Assembly: GCF_001661265.1 (NCBI RefSeq)
Contig: NW_017567001.1
Coordinates: 1-64,000, forward strand
Source of the DNA: Saitoella complicata NRRL Y-17804
Lineage: Eukaryota > Ascomycota > Saitoellomycetes > Saitoellales > Saitoellaceae
Direction: 5' to 3'
Length of the DNA stretch: 64,000 bases
In this document: one piece after another, positions 53,312 through 64,000 of the stretch
Numbering within the stretch: position 1 is the first letter of the stretch
Layout: the number at the start of each line of letters is the position of its first letter
The notes under the pieces: generated by a model
The model's database searches: none
What the model was told of the DNA's origin: nothing
Seen by the model: only the letters and a program-made list of their open reading frames with translations
Program-made: the position numbers and the translations under genes

Positions 53312-56300
53312 TTAGTCAGTCCTCTGCCTCTTGCCACCTCCACCTTCGCTGTGGATACCCCTCTTCCTCTGCTTCTCAAAGTACTGCTTCGTCTCCTTCT
53401 TTTCCCTTGCAACCTTCTTCACCAAACCCTCCTCGACCTTCTTCCTGTAGACCCCCCTGCGCTCCTCCTGCTTCTCCTTCCTCTTGCGGGTTTTGTCCGC
53501 GTTGAGGGTGTGCACCTTCTGCATCAAGTCCCTAGCCTTACGTTCAGCAGAGTCGGTGACGATGACGGCACGCTTCTGCATATACGTCGGCTTCTTCTGC
53601 GCGTTCATGATACGAGGCTTAGATGCGTATGGCAAAGCAGCCTGCAAAGCACGAGGGACCTTAAGAGGGTTGAACTTGCGAGTCTTCCGCTCGACAGGAC
53701 GGTACTGGGAGTTGGCAGGAAGTGGGGTAGCGACGGCCATTTCCCTTCTCACTGCACCAGTCAACCTCATACCCTCCCACGCAGTCTTGTCCTGCAACAA
53801 GAGGGAAGTGACAGGGTTGTAGAACTTGCGAGGCTTGACAGGGTACCATGCTCTCAAGAAGACAATATCCTTCATCAAGATCTTATCCTCGAAAGTAGCA
53901 CGGAATTGACCCTCAGGCTTACCAAGTGCCTTCTTGATCTGACCACGGATACCAGAAACAGTGCGGATGTTCGCACCCTCAAACTTGGCGACCTCAAGAG
54001 CAGAGTTGAACATGTTCTTGATGAACGCAGTGTTCTTGTAGACCTTGGTAGGCTCACCAGTCAACTTCAACTTCTTAACAATCTCAGTACTCTGATCCAA
54101 ATCCAAGACGACACCCGTCGCCGCGATACGGAAGGCACCGGTCGCGAGCTTATTCGCAACAGTCTGAACCGCACAGAAGCCCGTATTAGGAGCAGTCATC
54201 GGCCCATAGAAAGTAGCGAAACAATGCATATGCTCAGGCGTATACTTGAGCATACGATTTCTCGTCCGTGAATCGGAGATGGAGTAAATGGGGATAGACT
54301 GGAAACGTCTCCAACCAAGAGAGAACACCAACGGGTCATTCGTCTTCAAAATCTTTCTGTGCCATCTATGCTTCTTGATACGCACCTGCAAGAAACCGAA
54401 CTTCTCCTCGGTAGTCAAGAGACCACCCACAACGACGGGGTACTTGGGGTCAAAGTGCTGAACAAACTCCGCAGGGACATTGTGGAAGAGGAGACGAACG
54501 TACTGACCAGCACGGTAACCCTCAATCTTGGCACGCGAGACAGGGTCAAGATCACCAAGCGCAGCATTGTTAATCTCAAGCTGCTTAGCAATCTTGGCCT
54601 TCTGCTCCTCATGCCAGTCGTAGTCCTCCTTGCTTTCCTTGTCACCACGGTCTTCCTCCTCGAACCTCAAGCGAAGCTCTTCCTTCTTCCGTGCATTAGC
54701 TGCACGTTCAGCATCGAGATCCATCTCCTCAGTCTTCTCTTCTCCCTCTTCAACCTTGTCGTCACCCAAAGATGACTCCTTGCCTTCACCAGTAAAGACC
54801 TCACCAGTCTCCATATCCTCGAAATCACCATATACCTCATCAGCATCCTCATCCTCGACCGCCGTAGTCTCACCATCAGTCTCAGCACCGTCCTTCTTCT
54901 GGTCAGCCAAGCTGCCAGTGATGAATCTATTCCGGATACTTTCAAGAGTCTGCTCATCATCCCACTCATCGAGATCATCCAAGTTCACGTCCGCCTTAGT
55001 CCTGTCAACCCACTCTTCCTCCTTCTTAGACTTCTCGTCCTTACCGACAGGCTTGAAGAAGTCCTCCTCCTCATCCGCCTGCTCGATATCCTCCTCTTCG
55101 ATATCTTCCTCGTTCAAGAGGCCCTTCGACTTTCGCCACTCGCGGATAACGACGTCGGAAGTGAGAGCATCATCACCGTAAATCAACCTATTCAGATCGA
55201 CACGACGCTTAGCATGGAACATCTTCTCAGCGTTCTCGCGCATATTAGACTTCCACCGCAGCGCACCATGAATATCCTCGTCATCAGAGTAATCACCCAT
55301 ATCAGAATCAGACTCAGCGAACGCAACGTCCTCCTCTTCCTGATCCTCATCGTCCTGACCAATCCGCGCCTCACCATCAACATCCTCATCAAAGTCATCC
55401 TCCTCCTCGTCCTCTCCATCATCGAGACCCTCGAGCTCGTCATCGTCATCAGCAGCAGTAGCAGCAGCACCATTCGCAAACGCTGTCGGCACACGACGAC
55501 CCTTACGACCCGTATCCGCCGGCCCATCATCCTTAACCTCCTTCAACGCATCACCTCCACTAAACAACCTCAACCCCTGCTCCCCAGCCTCTCCCAACTT
55601 ATTCTTCATGTCCTGCAAATTCATGATCATCCGCTCCCCAAACCCATCATACTCTCCCTCACTCTCGTCGCTCTCATCCACCGCAGCACCATCATCCTTG
55701 AGTGCCAACTTCTCCTTTCGGGTAAAGTTGCCGGGAACATTGATGTAGACTGCGTCCTTATCGAACATGACACCGTTGACGTCGGACATGGGCGCGTAGA
55801 TGAGCTTGGCTTTCTCAGACAGTGACCTTCGCTTCTTTGCTGCGCCGGGTGCTGGGCAGGGATCGTCGAGAATGGAGACTTCGGCACACGTGAGATCAGC
55901 GACACCGGGAATGTGCACACGGGCACCGGAAGCCGGGAGATTGGTTCCACGAAGGTAGCCGTAAAGGGTGATGGTGCGGTCGCATCCTGGGTTCTCGTGA
56001 ACCTGCTCGGGCGGAGTGAGGTCCTCCAAACGATCCGCAAGGAGGTAAGGATGCTGATTTCTCCATTGTAATGGTCGGAACTTCATAACGGAAATGAATC
56101 GTGCCAAGTTAAGAACTTCTCGATCGGGGTACCGTCCGTTGATAACACCAGAAAGGTAGAACAACTTCGCTCCATTGTAGATTTCAGTCCAGAAACGCTG
56201 CTTTAAGCGCTTCTTCTGGGCTCTGAGAGTGGCGGGCTTCTTGAACAAGTCCAAGTGGGTAAGGATACCCATGATCTTGGGCATACCGTGTGGCGCAAGG

Positions 56301-56791
56301 ATATTGAGAAACTCCATCGTCTCCATTTCGAAACCAAAGTTACCGTCGATGAGGAGGAGGATAAGGTCGGCGACCTTGGCGATGTCGATCATGGAGTTGA
56401 TGTCGTTGGCGCATTCAATGAAGGTCAATCTTCTGGTTTTTCCGGAGACAACAGTAACGGGACCCTTGATGTCGGACAAAGAGTGTTTCGAGAATCGCTT
56501 GACGAGCGACTTGATCAATGTAGTCTTTCCAGTACCAGGCGGGCCAACAACAGCAACAATGACCGGCGGCGCCTCATCCGGTGTTCTGTCAACCATAGGA
56601 ACATGCAACTTCTTCTGCCCAACATCCGCAGATCTCCTCGCCTGCCTCTCCGCACGACGAGCGCTGTTCGGCGCATAGGCCTTCACATTCTGACCTGTTG
56701 ATCCCAACTTCTTGTTTGCGGCATTCTTGCGATCCGCCTTGGGACCGGCCTGCTTCTGCCTGAATTGTCTGTGCTTCTGATCATCTGACAT
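53312..56791 (-). CDS. BMS1: Ribosome biogenesis GTPase Bms1
   Basis: Essential GTPase of the 90S pre-ribosome needed for 40S maturation; binds Rcl1 and U3. Start at ATG 56791 ([18 protein letters not shown]); the frame is open further upstream, but that part is not conserved-looking. Product 1159 aa. P-loop GPPGTGKT is at 83-90, and the G domain continues through [20 protein letters not shown] and [12 protein letters not shown] long acidic middle (about 420-720) is typical. The C-terminal AARP2CN/RIBIOP_C region holds [25 protein letters not shown] and [19 protein letters not shown], ending in a basic tail. No introns. Confidence 0.96.
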   Translation of the reverse strand: MSDDQKHRQFRQKQAGPKADRKNAANKKLGSTGQNVKAYAPNSARRAERQARRSADVGQKKLHVPMVDRTPDEAPPVIVAVVGPPGTGKTTLIKSLVKRFSKHSLSDIKGPVTVVSGKTRRLTFIECANDINSMIDIAKVADLILLLIDGNFGFEMETMEFLNILAPHGMPKIMGILTHLDLFKKPATLRAQKKRLKQRFWTEIYNGAKLFYLSGVINGRYPDREVLNLARFISVMKFRPLQWRNQHPYLLADRLEDLTPPEQVHENPGCDRTITLYGYLRGTNLPASGARVHIPGVADLTCAEVSILDDPCPAPGAAKKRRSLSEKAKLIYAPMSDVNGVMFDKDAVYINVPGNFTRKEKLALKDDGAAVDESDESEGEYDGFGERMIMNLQDMKNKLGEAGEQGLRLFSGGDALKEVKDDGPADTGRKGRRVPTAFANGAAATAADDDDELEGLDDGEDEEEDDFDEDVDGEARIGQDDEDQEEEDVAFAESDSDMGDYSDDEDIHGALRWKSNMRENAEKMFHAKRRVDLNRLIYGDDALTSDVVIREWRKSKGLLNEEDIEEEDIEQADEEEDFFKPVGKDEKSKKEEEWVDRTKADVNLDDLDEWDDEQTLESIRNRFITGSLADQKKDGAETDGETTAVEDEDADEVYGDFEDMETGEVFTGEGKESSLGDDKVEEGEEKTEEMDLDAERAANARKKEELRLRFEEEDRGDKESKEDYDWHEEQKAKIAKQLEINNAALGDLDPVSRAKIEGYRAGQYVRLLFHNVPAEFVQHFDPKYPVVVGGLLTTEEKFGFLQVRIKKHRWHRKILKTNDPLVFSLGWRRFQSIPIYSISDSRTRNRMLKYTPEHMHCFATFYGPMTAPNTGFCAVQTVANKLATGAFRIAATGVVLDLDQSTEIVKKLKLTGEPTKVYKNTAFIKNMFNSALEVAKFEGANIRTVSGIRGQIKKALGKPEGQFRATFEDKILMKDIVFLRAWYPVKPRKFYNPVTSLLLQDKTAWEGMRLTGAVRREMAVATPLPANSQYRPVERKTRKFNPLKVPRALQAALPYASKPRIMNAQKKPTYMQKRAVIVTDSAERKARDLMQKVHTLNADKTRKRKEKQEERRGVYRKKVEEGLVKKVAREKKETKQYFEKQRKRGIHSEGGGGKRQRTD

Positions 56792-57138
56792 TCTCCCTGA
56801 GCTCAGTCTGTACGACTGTTCGAAGCTGCACTGTTTGCCTAGATTTTCTGTATCGAGAACCTGCAGTACAATTACTGGAGGCGACCGAAATTTCGAGCAC
56901 GTGAGACCGATAAGAATGAATGACCTCGGTAGCACTGTTCGTATTGGGAGGAGCTGTCGATCAGTATAACAAGGATATTCGAGATAGTTGCAAGGGATCT
57001 GACGCCTCCTACAGTCTAATCCCATCTACCGATGTCCGGGGCTGCGATGCGAATGCAGGCCCGGTCTAAGAAAAAGCTGAGATACGAACCTCGAGGAGAA
57101 CAGAGTAAAGAGAAGGAAGAGCAGCAAAATCAGCAGCA
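56792..57138. promoter_or_regulatory. Divergent promoter, BMS1 / RPA43
   Basis: 347 bases separate the two opposed starts. Both genes belong to the ribosome-production regulon, so co-regulation is plausible, but no RRPE or PAC-like motif was firmly identified. Confidence 0.4.
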
Positions 57139-57922
57139 ATGGCCGACATAGCAACAGACTCGAAGCGCAGAAGATCAGTAGACGGAGAAGAAAAGAGGAG
57201 GAAGAAGCACAAGAAGTCCCATACCTCAACCGGTGACGACATGCCCGTCTCTCTCGCCGAGGCCTCCGCTGCCGCCGGTATCGAAGACGTCAAGGCCACT
57301 ATCAACACCGATCTCGTCGGCTCTCCATACCACTTTGTCACCCTCGAAGTCCACGTCTCCCTCCCGCCCCTCTACACCGCAAACCCAACCCTCGGCGTCC
57401 GCGACCACTTCGACTCCATGATCATGTCCTACGTCCCAGCAGCCCGTGGTGTCATCCTCGCCCACTCCAACCTCCAATTCCTCGACCGCTCCGCAAAAGT
57501 CATGTACGACTCCCCCTTCGCCTGCGTCTGGGCGCGTGCGCGATTCCTCGTGTGGAAGCCTGAACGGGGAGGAAAGTTGGAGGGGTATGTGAATTTGCAG
57601 AGTCCGGATCACATTGGATTGTTGGTGCATGGGATTTTCAATGCGGCGATCTCGAGGAAGAAGATTCCGAAGAATTGGAGTTTCAATGAGGATTTTGAGA
57701 CGGGTGAGGGACAGTGGACTGATGCGGATGGTAATGTCGTGGACGGAAAGATTGCGTTTACTGTGATGAGGTACAAACGCATTTCTCCAACGGTTTTGAA
57801 CTCTTGGCTAACATGCTATATACAGTTTGAACAGCTCCAGCGAGATCATCTCTGTCGAGGGCTCATTATTGCCCGAGGACGCACAACCCACCCAGAAGAA
57901 GGAGAAGAAGAGCAAGCACTAA
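57139..57922 (+). CDS. RPA43: RNA polymerase I subunit Rpa43
   Basis: Stalk subunit of Pol I that contacts Rrn3 for rDNA transcription. Exon 1 (57139-57770) and exon 2 (57826-57922) with a 55-nt intron give 242 aa. After a Lys/Arg-rich start (RKKHKKSHTS), the Rpb7-like N-terminal region reads HVSLPPLYTANPTLGVRDHF and YVPAARGVILAHSNLQFLD. The OB-type domain includes FLVWKPERGGKLEGYVNLQS, then HIGLLVHGIFNAAISRKKIP, the Rpa43 hallmark. The C-terminus is basic (KKEKKSKH). Confidence 0.94.
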
Positions 57923-58368
57923 GCAACGGGCAGTCAGGACACTGCGGTGTACAGACAAAAAAGTCTATGGGAAACACACAAAAGGCGTTCTTGGGTTCAT
58001 TTCTTTACGATCGGGTTTCATTTCTTGCAAAAGCACATTCAAGATGATAATACATATCATTTCAAACCAACAGCCAAAAAGCCTAAAGCTATATCGTCAA
58101 ACATTCCTCAAATCGAGGGGTGGAATCTCCGATGCAACAATGCCGTGTATATGCTCGAAGCTCTTCCCAAGGAGCGTGGTATGATCAAAAACCCCAATAT
58201 CGATAACCCAGAAAAATAAAGAAAGAAGGAGATAACTACGCAGTCTATAAGCCGTATTTTCCCTTGTGCCCGTGCCCAATTAAGTAAAGATATAAACCAG
58301 ACAAGGACCGGCCTGTCGCACATTCAACACATATTCTTCACATACTCTTCGTTTGTTCACTCTCATAC
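57923..58368. other. Convergent 3' intergenic region
   Basis: Between the RPA43 and Zn2Cys6 gene stops. No gene recognised. Confidence 0.45.
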
Positions 58369-60014
58369 CTAAGCCTCCACCTCATTCTTGACGTCGATGG
58401 AGGCAGGCTTCTCGTCATTCTCTGCAGCGGGTGCTTGCACCTCCAATCCTCCCTTCGTGACGTCAACGAGCCCTGCGCCGATTGCGGGAGAAGGCGTCAT
58501 GTCTTTCAGAAATTTGAACATGCTCTTCTCCGTGTTTGGCGTGAACAAACTCAAACCATCCGCAGAAGTAGGGATGAGCCCGCTCTTGTGCATGTGCAAA
58601 GAAGCGGTACTCGTAGCAGCGGTGGTAGGGTTCGAATACATAGTCGGAATCGTCGACAAAGAGGAAAGCGTCGACAATCCCGGCCTAGGCTTCCCCTCCA
58701 GCCCAGTCGGTGTCGCGGTAGCAGGAGACGCCACAAACGTCTGCACAGGCGAAGAAGACCCACCCAGCGGACTCTCACTCATGCTCGGGCTAGGTGTGTC
58801 GGTATTCTGCGTAGACGGCACGATCGGAGCCGGGTGCGGCATTTGCTGCTGCGAGTAATTCTGCTGCATGCCGGTAGACGTAGGCATAGCGAAGTCATCC
58901 TGGAGGATACCGGTGTACCCAGGCGTAGCGAACATCTGCTGCTGAGACTGATCAAGATGCGGCTGCGTCGGAGGCACAGGCATCGTGTAACTGCGCAAAG
59001 GCACTCCGTTGAAGTTGTAGGGATGGCTGCCGTGATGCGAGACGGTGTTGGACATCATTCCAACATTCGGCATAGAAAGCCTCTTCATCGCCTGGTACCT
59101 AGCCTGCTGTGCTTGAATCGTAGCAATATTGTCCATACCCGCTTGCGTCATCGGCCAGCCGGCGACGCTTCCTCCCGAACTCGACGAGCTGTTTGTCGTC
59201 AAACTCGGTCTATGAGCATTAACTCCAGCCCCCCTCAAAGTTCCGCCCATGTCGTACTGTGCGCCCATGTATACGTGGTGCTGCGTGGGCGAGTTTGGCT
59301 GTGAGCACGCGGGTGAAGACTGGTTGGAAGGTGGTCGGTTGATGAATTCGCAGACGTGGTTTGCTTTGGCGCAGTGATTGCACTTGTTCTCGAGGTGGCC
59401 TACCGCACCACTGCAACGGATCTTTCTGCGACGGCATCTTTGACACTGTGGCAACACGCAACATATCAGCGCACATCCCACACACCTCACTCGGAAGGCC
59501 TCAAAAAACTTACAGCAACATCAATCCTGTGTCTCGGGGGCTCAACATCCTTTGGTGGAGTAGGTTTGCCACGTCCTGCCCATCCGGGGCTCATACCCGT
59601 CCCGGGCATAGCATTCATCCCACCCATCCCCATCCGATCACGCTCATCCAACATACTCGAATAACTCCCAACTCCAGTCTGCGCCAACAACGCGCCCACC
59701 GTCCCTGCCTGCGGTACTCGCTGCGCATAGCCAAAGCTCGCGAGTCGTGCCTGGAGATGTTGCTGTTGCTTCATCTGTGCCGCGAAACTCTCGCGAAGAG
59801 CTTGGTGTTGTGCGTATGCCGCGTTCCCATGGACGTTGACATTGGGCTGTGGTACGTTTATGTTGTAAGCCGGGTTGTATGCTGGTGCGTGTATGGGTGC
59901 GCCTGAGCCGTCGAAGCCGGATGTGGATGGGACGGTCTCTGCATGGTACAGTTGTTGTTGCTGTGATTGCTGCTGACTGTCTGAATACTGCTGATACTGG
60001 TCTGCCGATGACAT
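58369..60014 (-). CDS. Zn2Cys6 transcription factor, Gln-rich
   Basis: DNA-binding regulator. Exon 1 (60014-59514) encodes a Gln-rich N-terminus (DSQQQSQQQQLYH) and ends PPRHRIDVA. A 68-nt intron (59446-59513) is removed, and exon 2 (59445-58369) starts exactly at the first zinc Cys: CQRCRRRKIRCSG, then CNHCAKANHVCEF, the six cysteines of the fungal binuclear cluster. The cluster sits at residues 168-200 of 525. The rest is Pro/Ser/Thr/Gln-rich and disordered, with no fungal-specific middle homology domain visible. If the intron is retained, translation stops within nine codons, giving a protein without the DNA-binding domain. Confidence 0.9.
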
Positions 60015-61146
60015 GTTCTGCTGGTGGTGGAATGTATGCTGTTGACAGTAGCAAGGGAAGCAGTGATTCGGCAGGATGGACCCCTTTACGTAGGCTGCTT
60101 GCTGGCTGGCTTATGTGTGTGGTGACTTACTTTACCACATTGAGCCGGCCTAGGCATAGGGCGATGTAAGACCAGCTGGAGACGTCTGCTTGCTGCGAAG
60201 AGGGAAAAGTACAAATCGCCGGTCTCACAAGCCGCCACGCGAACCCGATTACACTGCGCCTATCGGACCAGACGGAGCAGATGCCAACGCAGCAGCGTGA
60301 ACAGCAGAACCCAGTCATCTCTACAAGTTTTTCCAGTCGAAAAAAGCAACCGTTTTCCTTCCGGTCTAGACCGAGCTGAGCTGCCACGGCCGCGTGCAAT
60401 TTCCACCCATGCAGTCACGATGTCCCTAGCCGGTGCCGGTGCCGGGTGATAAGGTTCGCCTGCGTAAGAGGTTCGCCTGTCACGCATGCGCCTGCAGCTG
60501 TCGACGGGTAGAGCGGGAGCTGGACTGCTGATGCACGCAAAGGAAGGGGCGCGCGCTTACGTAAGGGAGGCGAGGCAGTGCTTGGTGTACGCTCGGAAGG
60601 TGAGGACGGAGCTCGAGGAGGAAGATGTAGAGAGATGCGCGACTCTCGGGAGTATAGAGCCCCCGGGCTTATATTGATCGACATCGGCGTAGCGTGCCGT
60701 GTTCCCGAGAAGCAACGAAGGTCGAGCTTGGCTGGATTTATCCGTTCACTTTACAAAAACACTATCGATCGAGAAGTGGATATATGTCTTTACGTAGACA
60801 CGAATATCGTCGTCCTTACGTCTGTGGCTCTCGTATTCAGCTCAAAGGCGGTGAAAAAGGAAACCGTTACCTGCCCATACTCAGACCTCCCAGAGGTTCT
60901 GGAGCGCTTACTCATGCTGAGCTCAGCTACACGAAGACTTGCGGCCGCGCGCGTGAACTCGATGAAATCCCAACAAGCTTGCAATTGACACTCGCTCAGC
61001 TGCGGACCCTTGGAAATCGAGCCACATGTGCTCGCGCGCAGCTCTTTGTATGAAGGCAGTGATGTCATCGCATAACCGGTGCTTCTTAGTAATCCTCTTC
61101 TAACCACCAAACAGAGCTGCAGGAGTTGAGCCCGTGAGTAACATGA
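60015..61146. other. Gene-free interval
   Basis: More than 1.1 kb upstream of the Zn2Cys6 gene, bounded on the right by the stop of the hydrolase fragment. Open frames are short and overlapping. It probably holds a long promoter and leader of the regulator gene. Confidence 0.5.
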
Positions 61147-61533
61147 TCATGATTGATCTACAAGCGTCAAAGACGACGACCCTCCCATAGCCTTGATAAC
61201 AAACTCCGCCGTCTCTCTTACCATCTCCGGTGTAACCTCATGTCCAACCCCCTCGTACACCTTAATATACTTCTCAATCTCCGGGTCCCTCCTTACCTTC
61301 CCAACAAACTCATCCGAACAATCCCACGGTACGAGTTGATCCGCGCCGCCACTGAGTACACATACGCTCTTCCCATGTAATCTCTCCAAGCCATCTTTCA
61401 TCGCTGCCGGGTCGAGTTCCTTCAGAGTCTCGAGGAGAGATTTAGGGATATGCGGGGCGGAGAAAGGAAGGTTGGACGTCCCGGTACGGTGTCTCATCAA
61501 CTTCTCATAATCCGGGCACCCAATAATCACATT
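61147..61533 (-). pseudogene. Alpha/beta hydrolase, 3' half (separated by inversion)
   Basis: The last 128 codons of a fungal alpha/beta-hydrolase (esterase/peptidase-like). Recognisable sequence starts abruptly at NVIIGCPDYEKLM (61533) and runs through LSGGADQLVPWDCSDEFVG, with the likely catalytic Asp, and VYEGVGHEVTPEMVRETAEF, with the catalytic His, to TGA/TAG-bounded 61147. The nucleophile-serine half is not upstream on this strand; it lies on the plus strand at 62142-62685. Upstream of 61533 the minus strand reads into the 5' part of a RING-type ligase gene in another frame. Broken unless the assembly is wrong here. Confidence 0.8.
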
Positions 61534-62014
61534 TAGGCGGTTGGGTTGTTGGTGCGCGATGCTTGGCTGCAGTACCCTTCGGCCCTGAATGCTCACCCTT
61601 CAAGGCGGCAGAGTAATCCATCCAGTCCACGGATACTGGCCCCAGCCTCTGATCGATTTGTGGAGTTTGCTTCTCGTTGTCGTTATCCGCTTGTAAAGTA
61701 GCCTTCGTCGGCGTCGCTGGCGTGGGAGGAACTCCTTTCGATTCCTCCTTTGGCTTCACAGAGAGCTTCGGCGGTCTCGCGGCTTTCTTCCCAGCGAAAT
61801 AACTTGCTCTCCTACCTCTCAAAAGCCCAAGCCCAATGCCGCAACTGTGATGCGACGGTAACTTCTCGAAGATATCCTTGGGTATATGCGACTCCTGTGT
61901 CGCCGTTGTTTGCCGGATGATCTCCGGATGAATGCTTTGTAGTTGTTCGAGAACTTTGGGAGAGGAGGTAAATGCTGATACGGGGTATAACTCGAATGTC
62001 AGGTGAAAGGGCAT
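61505..62014 (-). pseudogene. BRAP2-type RING/UBP ubiquitin ligase, 5' half (inverted)
   Basis: ATG 62014 opens MPFHLTFELYPVSAFTSSPK, followed by HSCGIGLGLLRGRRASYFAG, a Lys/Pro-rich linker and LGPVSVDWMDYSAALKGEH. These look like the N-terminus of a BRCA1-associated-protein-2-like ligase. About residue 160 the sequence crosses the presumed junction near 61,536 and ends after roughly ten unrelated codons at 61505. The matching BRAP2 domain, RING and UBP finger lie on the opposite strand from about 62,690 onward. The start is 127 bp from, and divergent to, the hydrolase start at 62142, so the two genes shared a promoter. Confidence 0.75.
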
Positions 62015-62690
62015 TGCCCTCCTTCAAAGGATGGTGGAGTGTTTTGGTGGTCGTGTACGCGTGGGTGCGTTCGCGGTCGCGGGTTCCTGATTCCGCGAGA
62101 TCCCCGCTCCAGTGCCCGTGAACTCACCACCATCGACTACAATGACCTCACGAGCTGAATTCACTATTGCCGGACTGACCACCCACGTCTATGGCCTCGA
62201 GAACCTCTCCAGCACTCCCCGCGAACTGAGCGTGCTATTCTTCCTCCACGGACGCCTTGGATACGCCCTTGAACCCCGTTACGAAGCGCCCGTTCATGCG
62301 ATCCTCAAGGCTCATGCGGACGCGAAGAAGGAAGGCCGGGTACAAAAGGATCTAGTGATCGTCACCTTCGACCAAAGGAACCACGGCCACAGAAAGGTAT
62401 GCTGTTTGTATTGAGGCATATGTACGTGTACTCTTTACTGACGAACGAACAGATCCACGACCTCCCAAATCTGACCTGGACAGAAGGTAACGCCCTCCAT
62501 GCTCAAGACATGTTCTCCGCCCAATACGGCACCGCAACCGATGTCTCCCTCCTCATCCGCTTTCTCCCTTCCTATCTGTTTCCGAACGATGAGAGGAGGG
62601 TTGCGGAGTGGATGTGTGCCGGGATCTCATTGGGTGGGCATGCAACGTGGATTGTGTTGGAGCACGAGAAGAGAGTGAAGACGGGGATGG
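61536..62690. other. Inverted segment that splits two genes (about 1.15 kb)
   Basis: The 5' halves of a hydrolase gene (plus) and a BRAP2-like gene (minus), with their common promoter, lie here in the orientation opposite to both 3' halves. Flipping this segment in place would put hydrolase 5' (ending VLEHEKRVKTG) next to hydrolase 3' (NVIIGCPDYEKL) on the minus strand, and BRAP2 5' next to BRAP2 3' on the plus strand. Both junctions give the expected order. Boundaries are estimated to within about 10 bp. I saw no inverted repeat at the two ends. Confidence 0.75.
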
Positions 62691-62728
62691 ACAATTTATC
62701 CCCATCAACGATGCTGGAAGGGGCCTAG
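62142..62728 (+). pseudogene. Alpha/beta hydrolase, 5' half (inverted)
   Basis: Exon 1 (62142-62396) and exon 2 from 62453, with a 56-nt intron, encode MTSRAEFTIAGLTTHVYGLE, the oxyanion-side strand LSVLFFLHGRLGYALEPRY, IVTFDQRNHGHRK and the nucleophile elbow AGISLGGHATWIVLEHE. Homology ends after RVKTG near 62,685; the frame then runs 15 unrelated codons to TAG 62728, inside sequence that belongs (in another frame) to the BRAP2-like gene. The serine nucleophile is thus on this strand, while the Asp and His are on the minus strand at 61147-61533. Confidence 0.8.
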
Positions 62729-64000
62729 AATCCGGCACGGCTGAGCTTGGCATCGGAATTGTTCATCTATACCGCAGTGAAGATGATGAACCTCCTGTCC
62801 CTGAAGCCCTCTCCGCAGGTCAAAATATGACGGAAGAAGACAAGGTTGTAGCGATCCTCGCCGTGCCGAGTTATATGACAGCGTCCGATTTCCTAGGATT
62901 TTTGACTCCGGAGGCTCGAGATGGTGTCTCGCATTTCCGAATGATTCGCACGGCGGCACCGAATCGATATATGGTCCTCATGAAATTCCGAGAAACAGAG
63001 GCCGCGAAAGCTTTTCAAGCAGCTTACAATGGCCGACCCTTCAACTCCATGGAACCCGAAACCGCACACGCCGTCTTCATCAAATCAATCACCTTCCAAT
63101 CCTCAACATCCCCGCCACCCTCTTTCTCCTACCTCCTTGACGATCCCTTCACGCCCGAATCATCACCCCCGGGTACCGGAACCGGAACCGTCATCCCAAC
63201 CCCACCACACTCGAAACCACCACCGCCGCCTACCCCTGCCCTTCGAGAACTTCCCACGTGTCCAGTATGTTTAGAGCGTATGGACGCATCTGTGACAGGC
63301 CTCCTCACAATTCTCTGCCAACACACCTTCCACTGTCAATGTCTGAGCAAATGGGGTGACAGCACGTGTCCCGTATGCCGGTACTCCCAAAAGAAAGACG
63401 TCGCAACCCAGTCCTCCGAGGCATCCCGCTGCGGCTCCTGCGGCGCCGTCTCAAATCTCTGGATCTGCCTGATTTGTGGGAATATCGGATGTGGGCGATA
63501 TGACGAAGCACATGCCTACAGTCACTACGTCGAGACGAATCATCTATACGCGCTGGAACTTGAAACACAGCGAGTATGGGATTACGTGAATGATTCCTAT
63601 GTCCACCGTCTCATCCAAAACAAGGCGGACGGGAAATTGGTCGAGCTACCATCTGCCTCCTCAACGGGTCCGGGTATGTACGCGCCTGCACCACAACCCG
63701 GTGATTATGTCCCGAGGGATAAATTGGATGCGGTGGGGTTAGAGTATACGTATCTTCTCCAAAGCCAATTGGATTCACAGCGGCAGTATTATGAGGATAA
63801 ACTACTTACGGCGGTGGATAAAGCCTCGAAAGCTACGGCGGATGCGGAGAAAATTAAGACAAAGCTGGACGAGACGACGACGGCGTTGTCTGTGCTTCAA
63901 GTTGAGCATGCGACGCTGACGAGAGAAATATTACCCAAGTTGGAGAGCGAGAAGACTAAGGCTGAAGCAAAAGCGGGGAAGCTGACGGATATGGTGCGGA
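62690..64000 (+). pseudogene. BRAP2-type RING/UBP ubiquitin ligase, 3' part, runs off the window
   Basis: Open frame from about 62,690 (reading INDAGRGLESGTAELGIGIV) to the window end with no stop. The BRAP2 RRM-like domain includes VVAILAVPSYMTASDFLGFL and RYMVLMKFRETEAAKAFQ. RING-H2: CPVCLERMDASVTG, CQHTFHCQCLSKW, CPVCRY (about 63,260-63,380). UBP zinc finger: RCGSCGAVSNLWICLICGNI, GCGRYDEAHAYSHYVETNH (63,430-63,540). A coiled coil starts near 63,750. No ATG precedes the first conserved block; the first in-frame ATG is 62827, inside the domain. The missing N-terminus is on the minus strand at 61536-62014. A shorter protein from 62827 could still be made. Confidence 0.8.

Noticed and set aside
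53186-54271. 361-codon plus-strand frame over BMS1
   Set aside because: Complement of the basic C-terminus of BMS1; Leu-rich artefact.
54600-55830. Long plus-strand frames opposite the acidic middle of BMS1
   Set aside because: GAG/GAT/GAC runs complement to CTC/ATC/GTC, giving Ser/Leu/Ile-rich shadows.
61536-62690. Interpretation as two unrelated short genes plus two unrelated fragments
   Set aside because: The pieces complete each other exactly in order and strand logic (nucleophile elbow then GCPDY block; N-terminus then BRAP2/RING/UBP), which independent genes would not do.
1-64000. CRISPR arrays, bacterial operons, rRNA genes
   Set aside because: None seen; spliced genes and telomere show a eukaryotic nuclear chromosome.

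Overview
The window is one end of a fungal chromosome. It opens with nine perfect CCCTAA units (TTAGGG-type telomere on the other strand), continues through about 3.6 kb of AT-rich, repeat-laden, gene-poor subtelomere, and then enters a compact gene-dense arm. Introns are short (mostly 47-60 nt, GTA/GTG donors, CTAAC-like branch points). The gene set fits a Dikarya fungus, most likely an ascomycete: a class V-type chitin synthase with a myosin motor, a Zn2Cys6 regulator, ERG2, RMT2, HSP12-like, GID4 and an RBM26/27-type protein like fission yeast Rmn1. Placement below phylum is not possible from the sequence alone.

Layout. 1-1059: telomere joined directly to a decayed CACTA/Tnp2-type transposon ORF. 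1060-4697: subtelomere with diverged dispersed repeats and small hairpins. 4698-6595: secreted GMC oxidoreductase. 8472-19434: a hypothetical protein, an LRR protein, a small unknown gene, an F-box/WD40 protein, a GPAT-type acyltransferase, a mitochondrial DUF1992 protein and a small charged protein. 19856-23367: peroxisomal thiolase (divergent from GID4) and HSP12-like. 24085-36365: eEF2, LAA2-like, ERG2, PAM16, RPS24, RMT2, RUB1/NEDD8, a WBP4-like zinc finger protein, carbonic anhydrase and a HAD dehalogenase. 36513-42498: the 1960-residue motor chitin synthase. 42974-60014: RBM26/27-like, exocyst SEC5, IDH2, GH16, DMC1 (12 exons), BMS1, RPA43 and a Zn2Cys6 factor. 61147-64000: two genes broken by a small inversion.

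Most genes are single-copy housekeeping genes with no operon logic, but there are themes. The chitin synthase, exocyst SEC5 and GH16 enzyme all serve polarised secretion and wall building. BMS1, RPA43, RPS24 and eEF2 serve ribosome production and translation. Thiolase and GID4 share a divergent promoter region, which may matter for carbon-source switching (inference).

The most notable signal is at the right end. An alpha/beta-hydrolase gene and a BRAP2-type RING/UBP ubiquitin ligase gene, originally divergent, are each cut in two. Their 5' halves lie inside an approximately 1.15-kb segment (about 61,536-62,690) that is inverted relative to both 3' halves. Flipping the segment back restores both families' domain order. 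Either this genome carries a gene-breaking micro-inversion or the assembly does.
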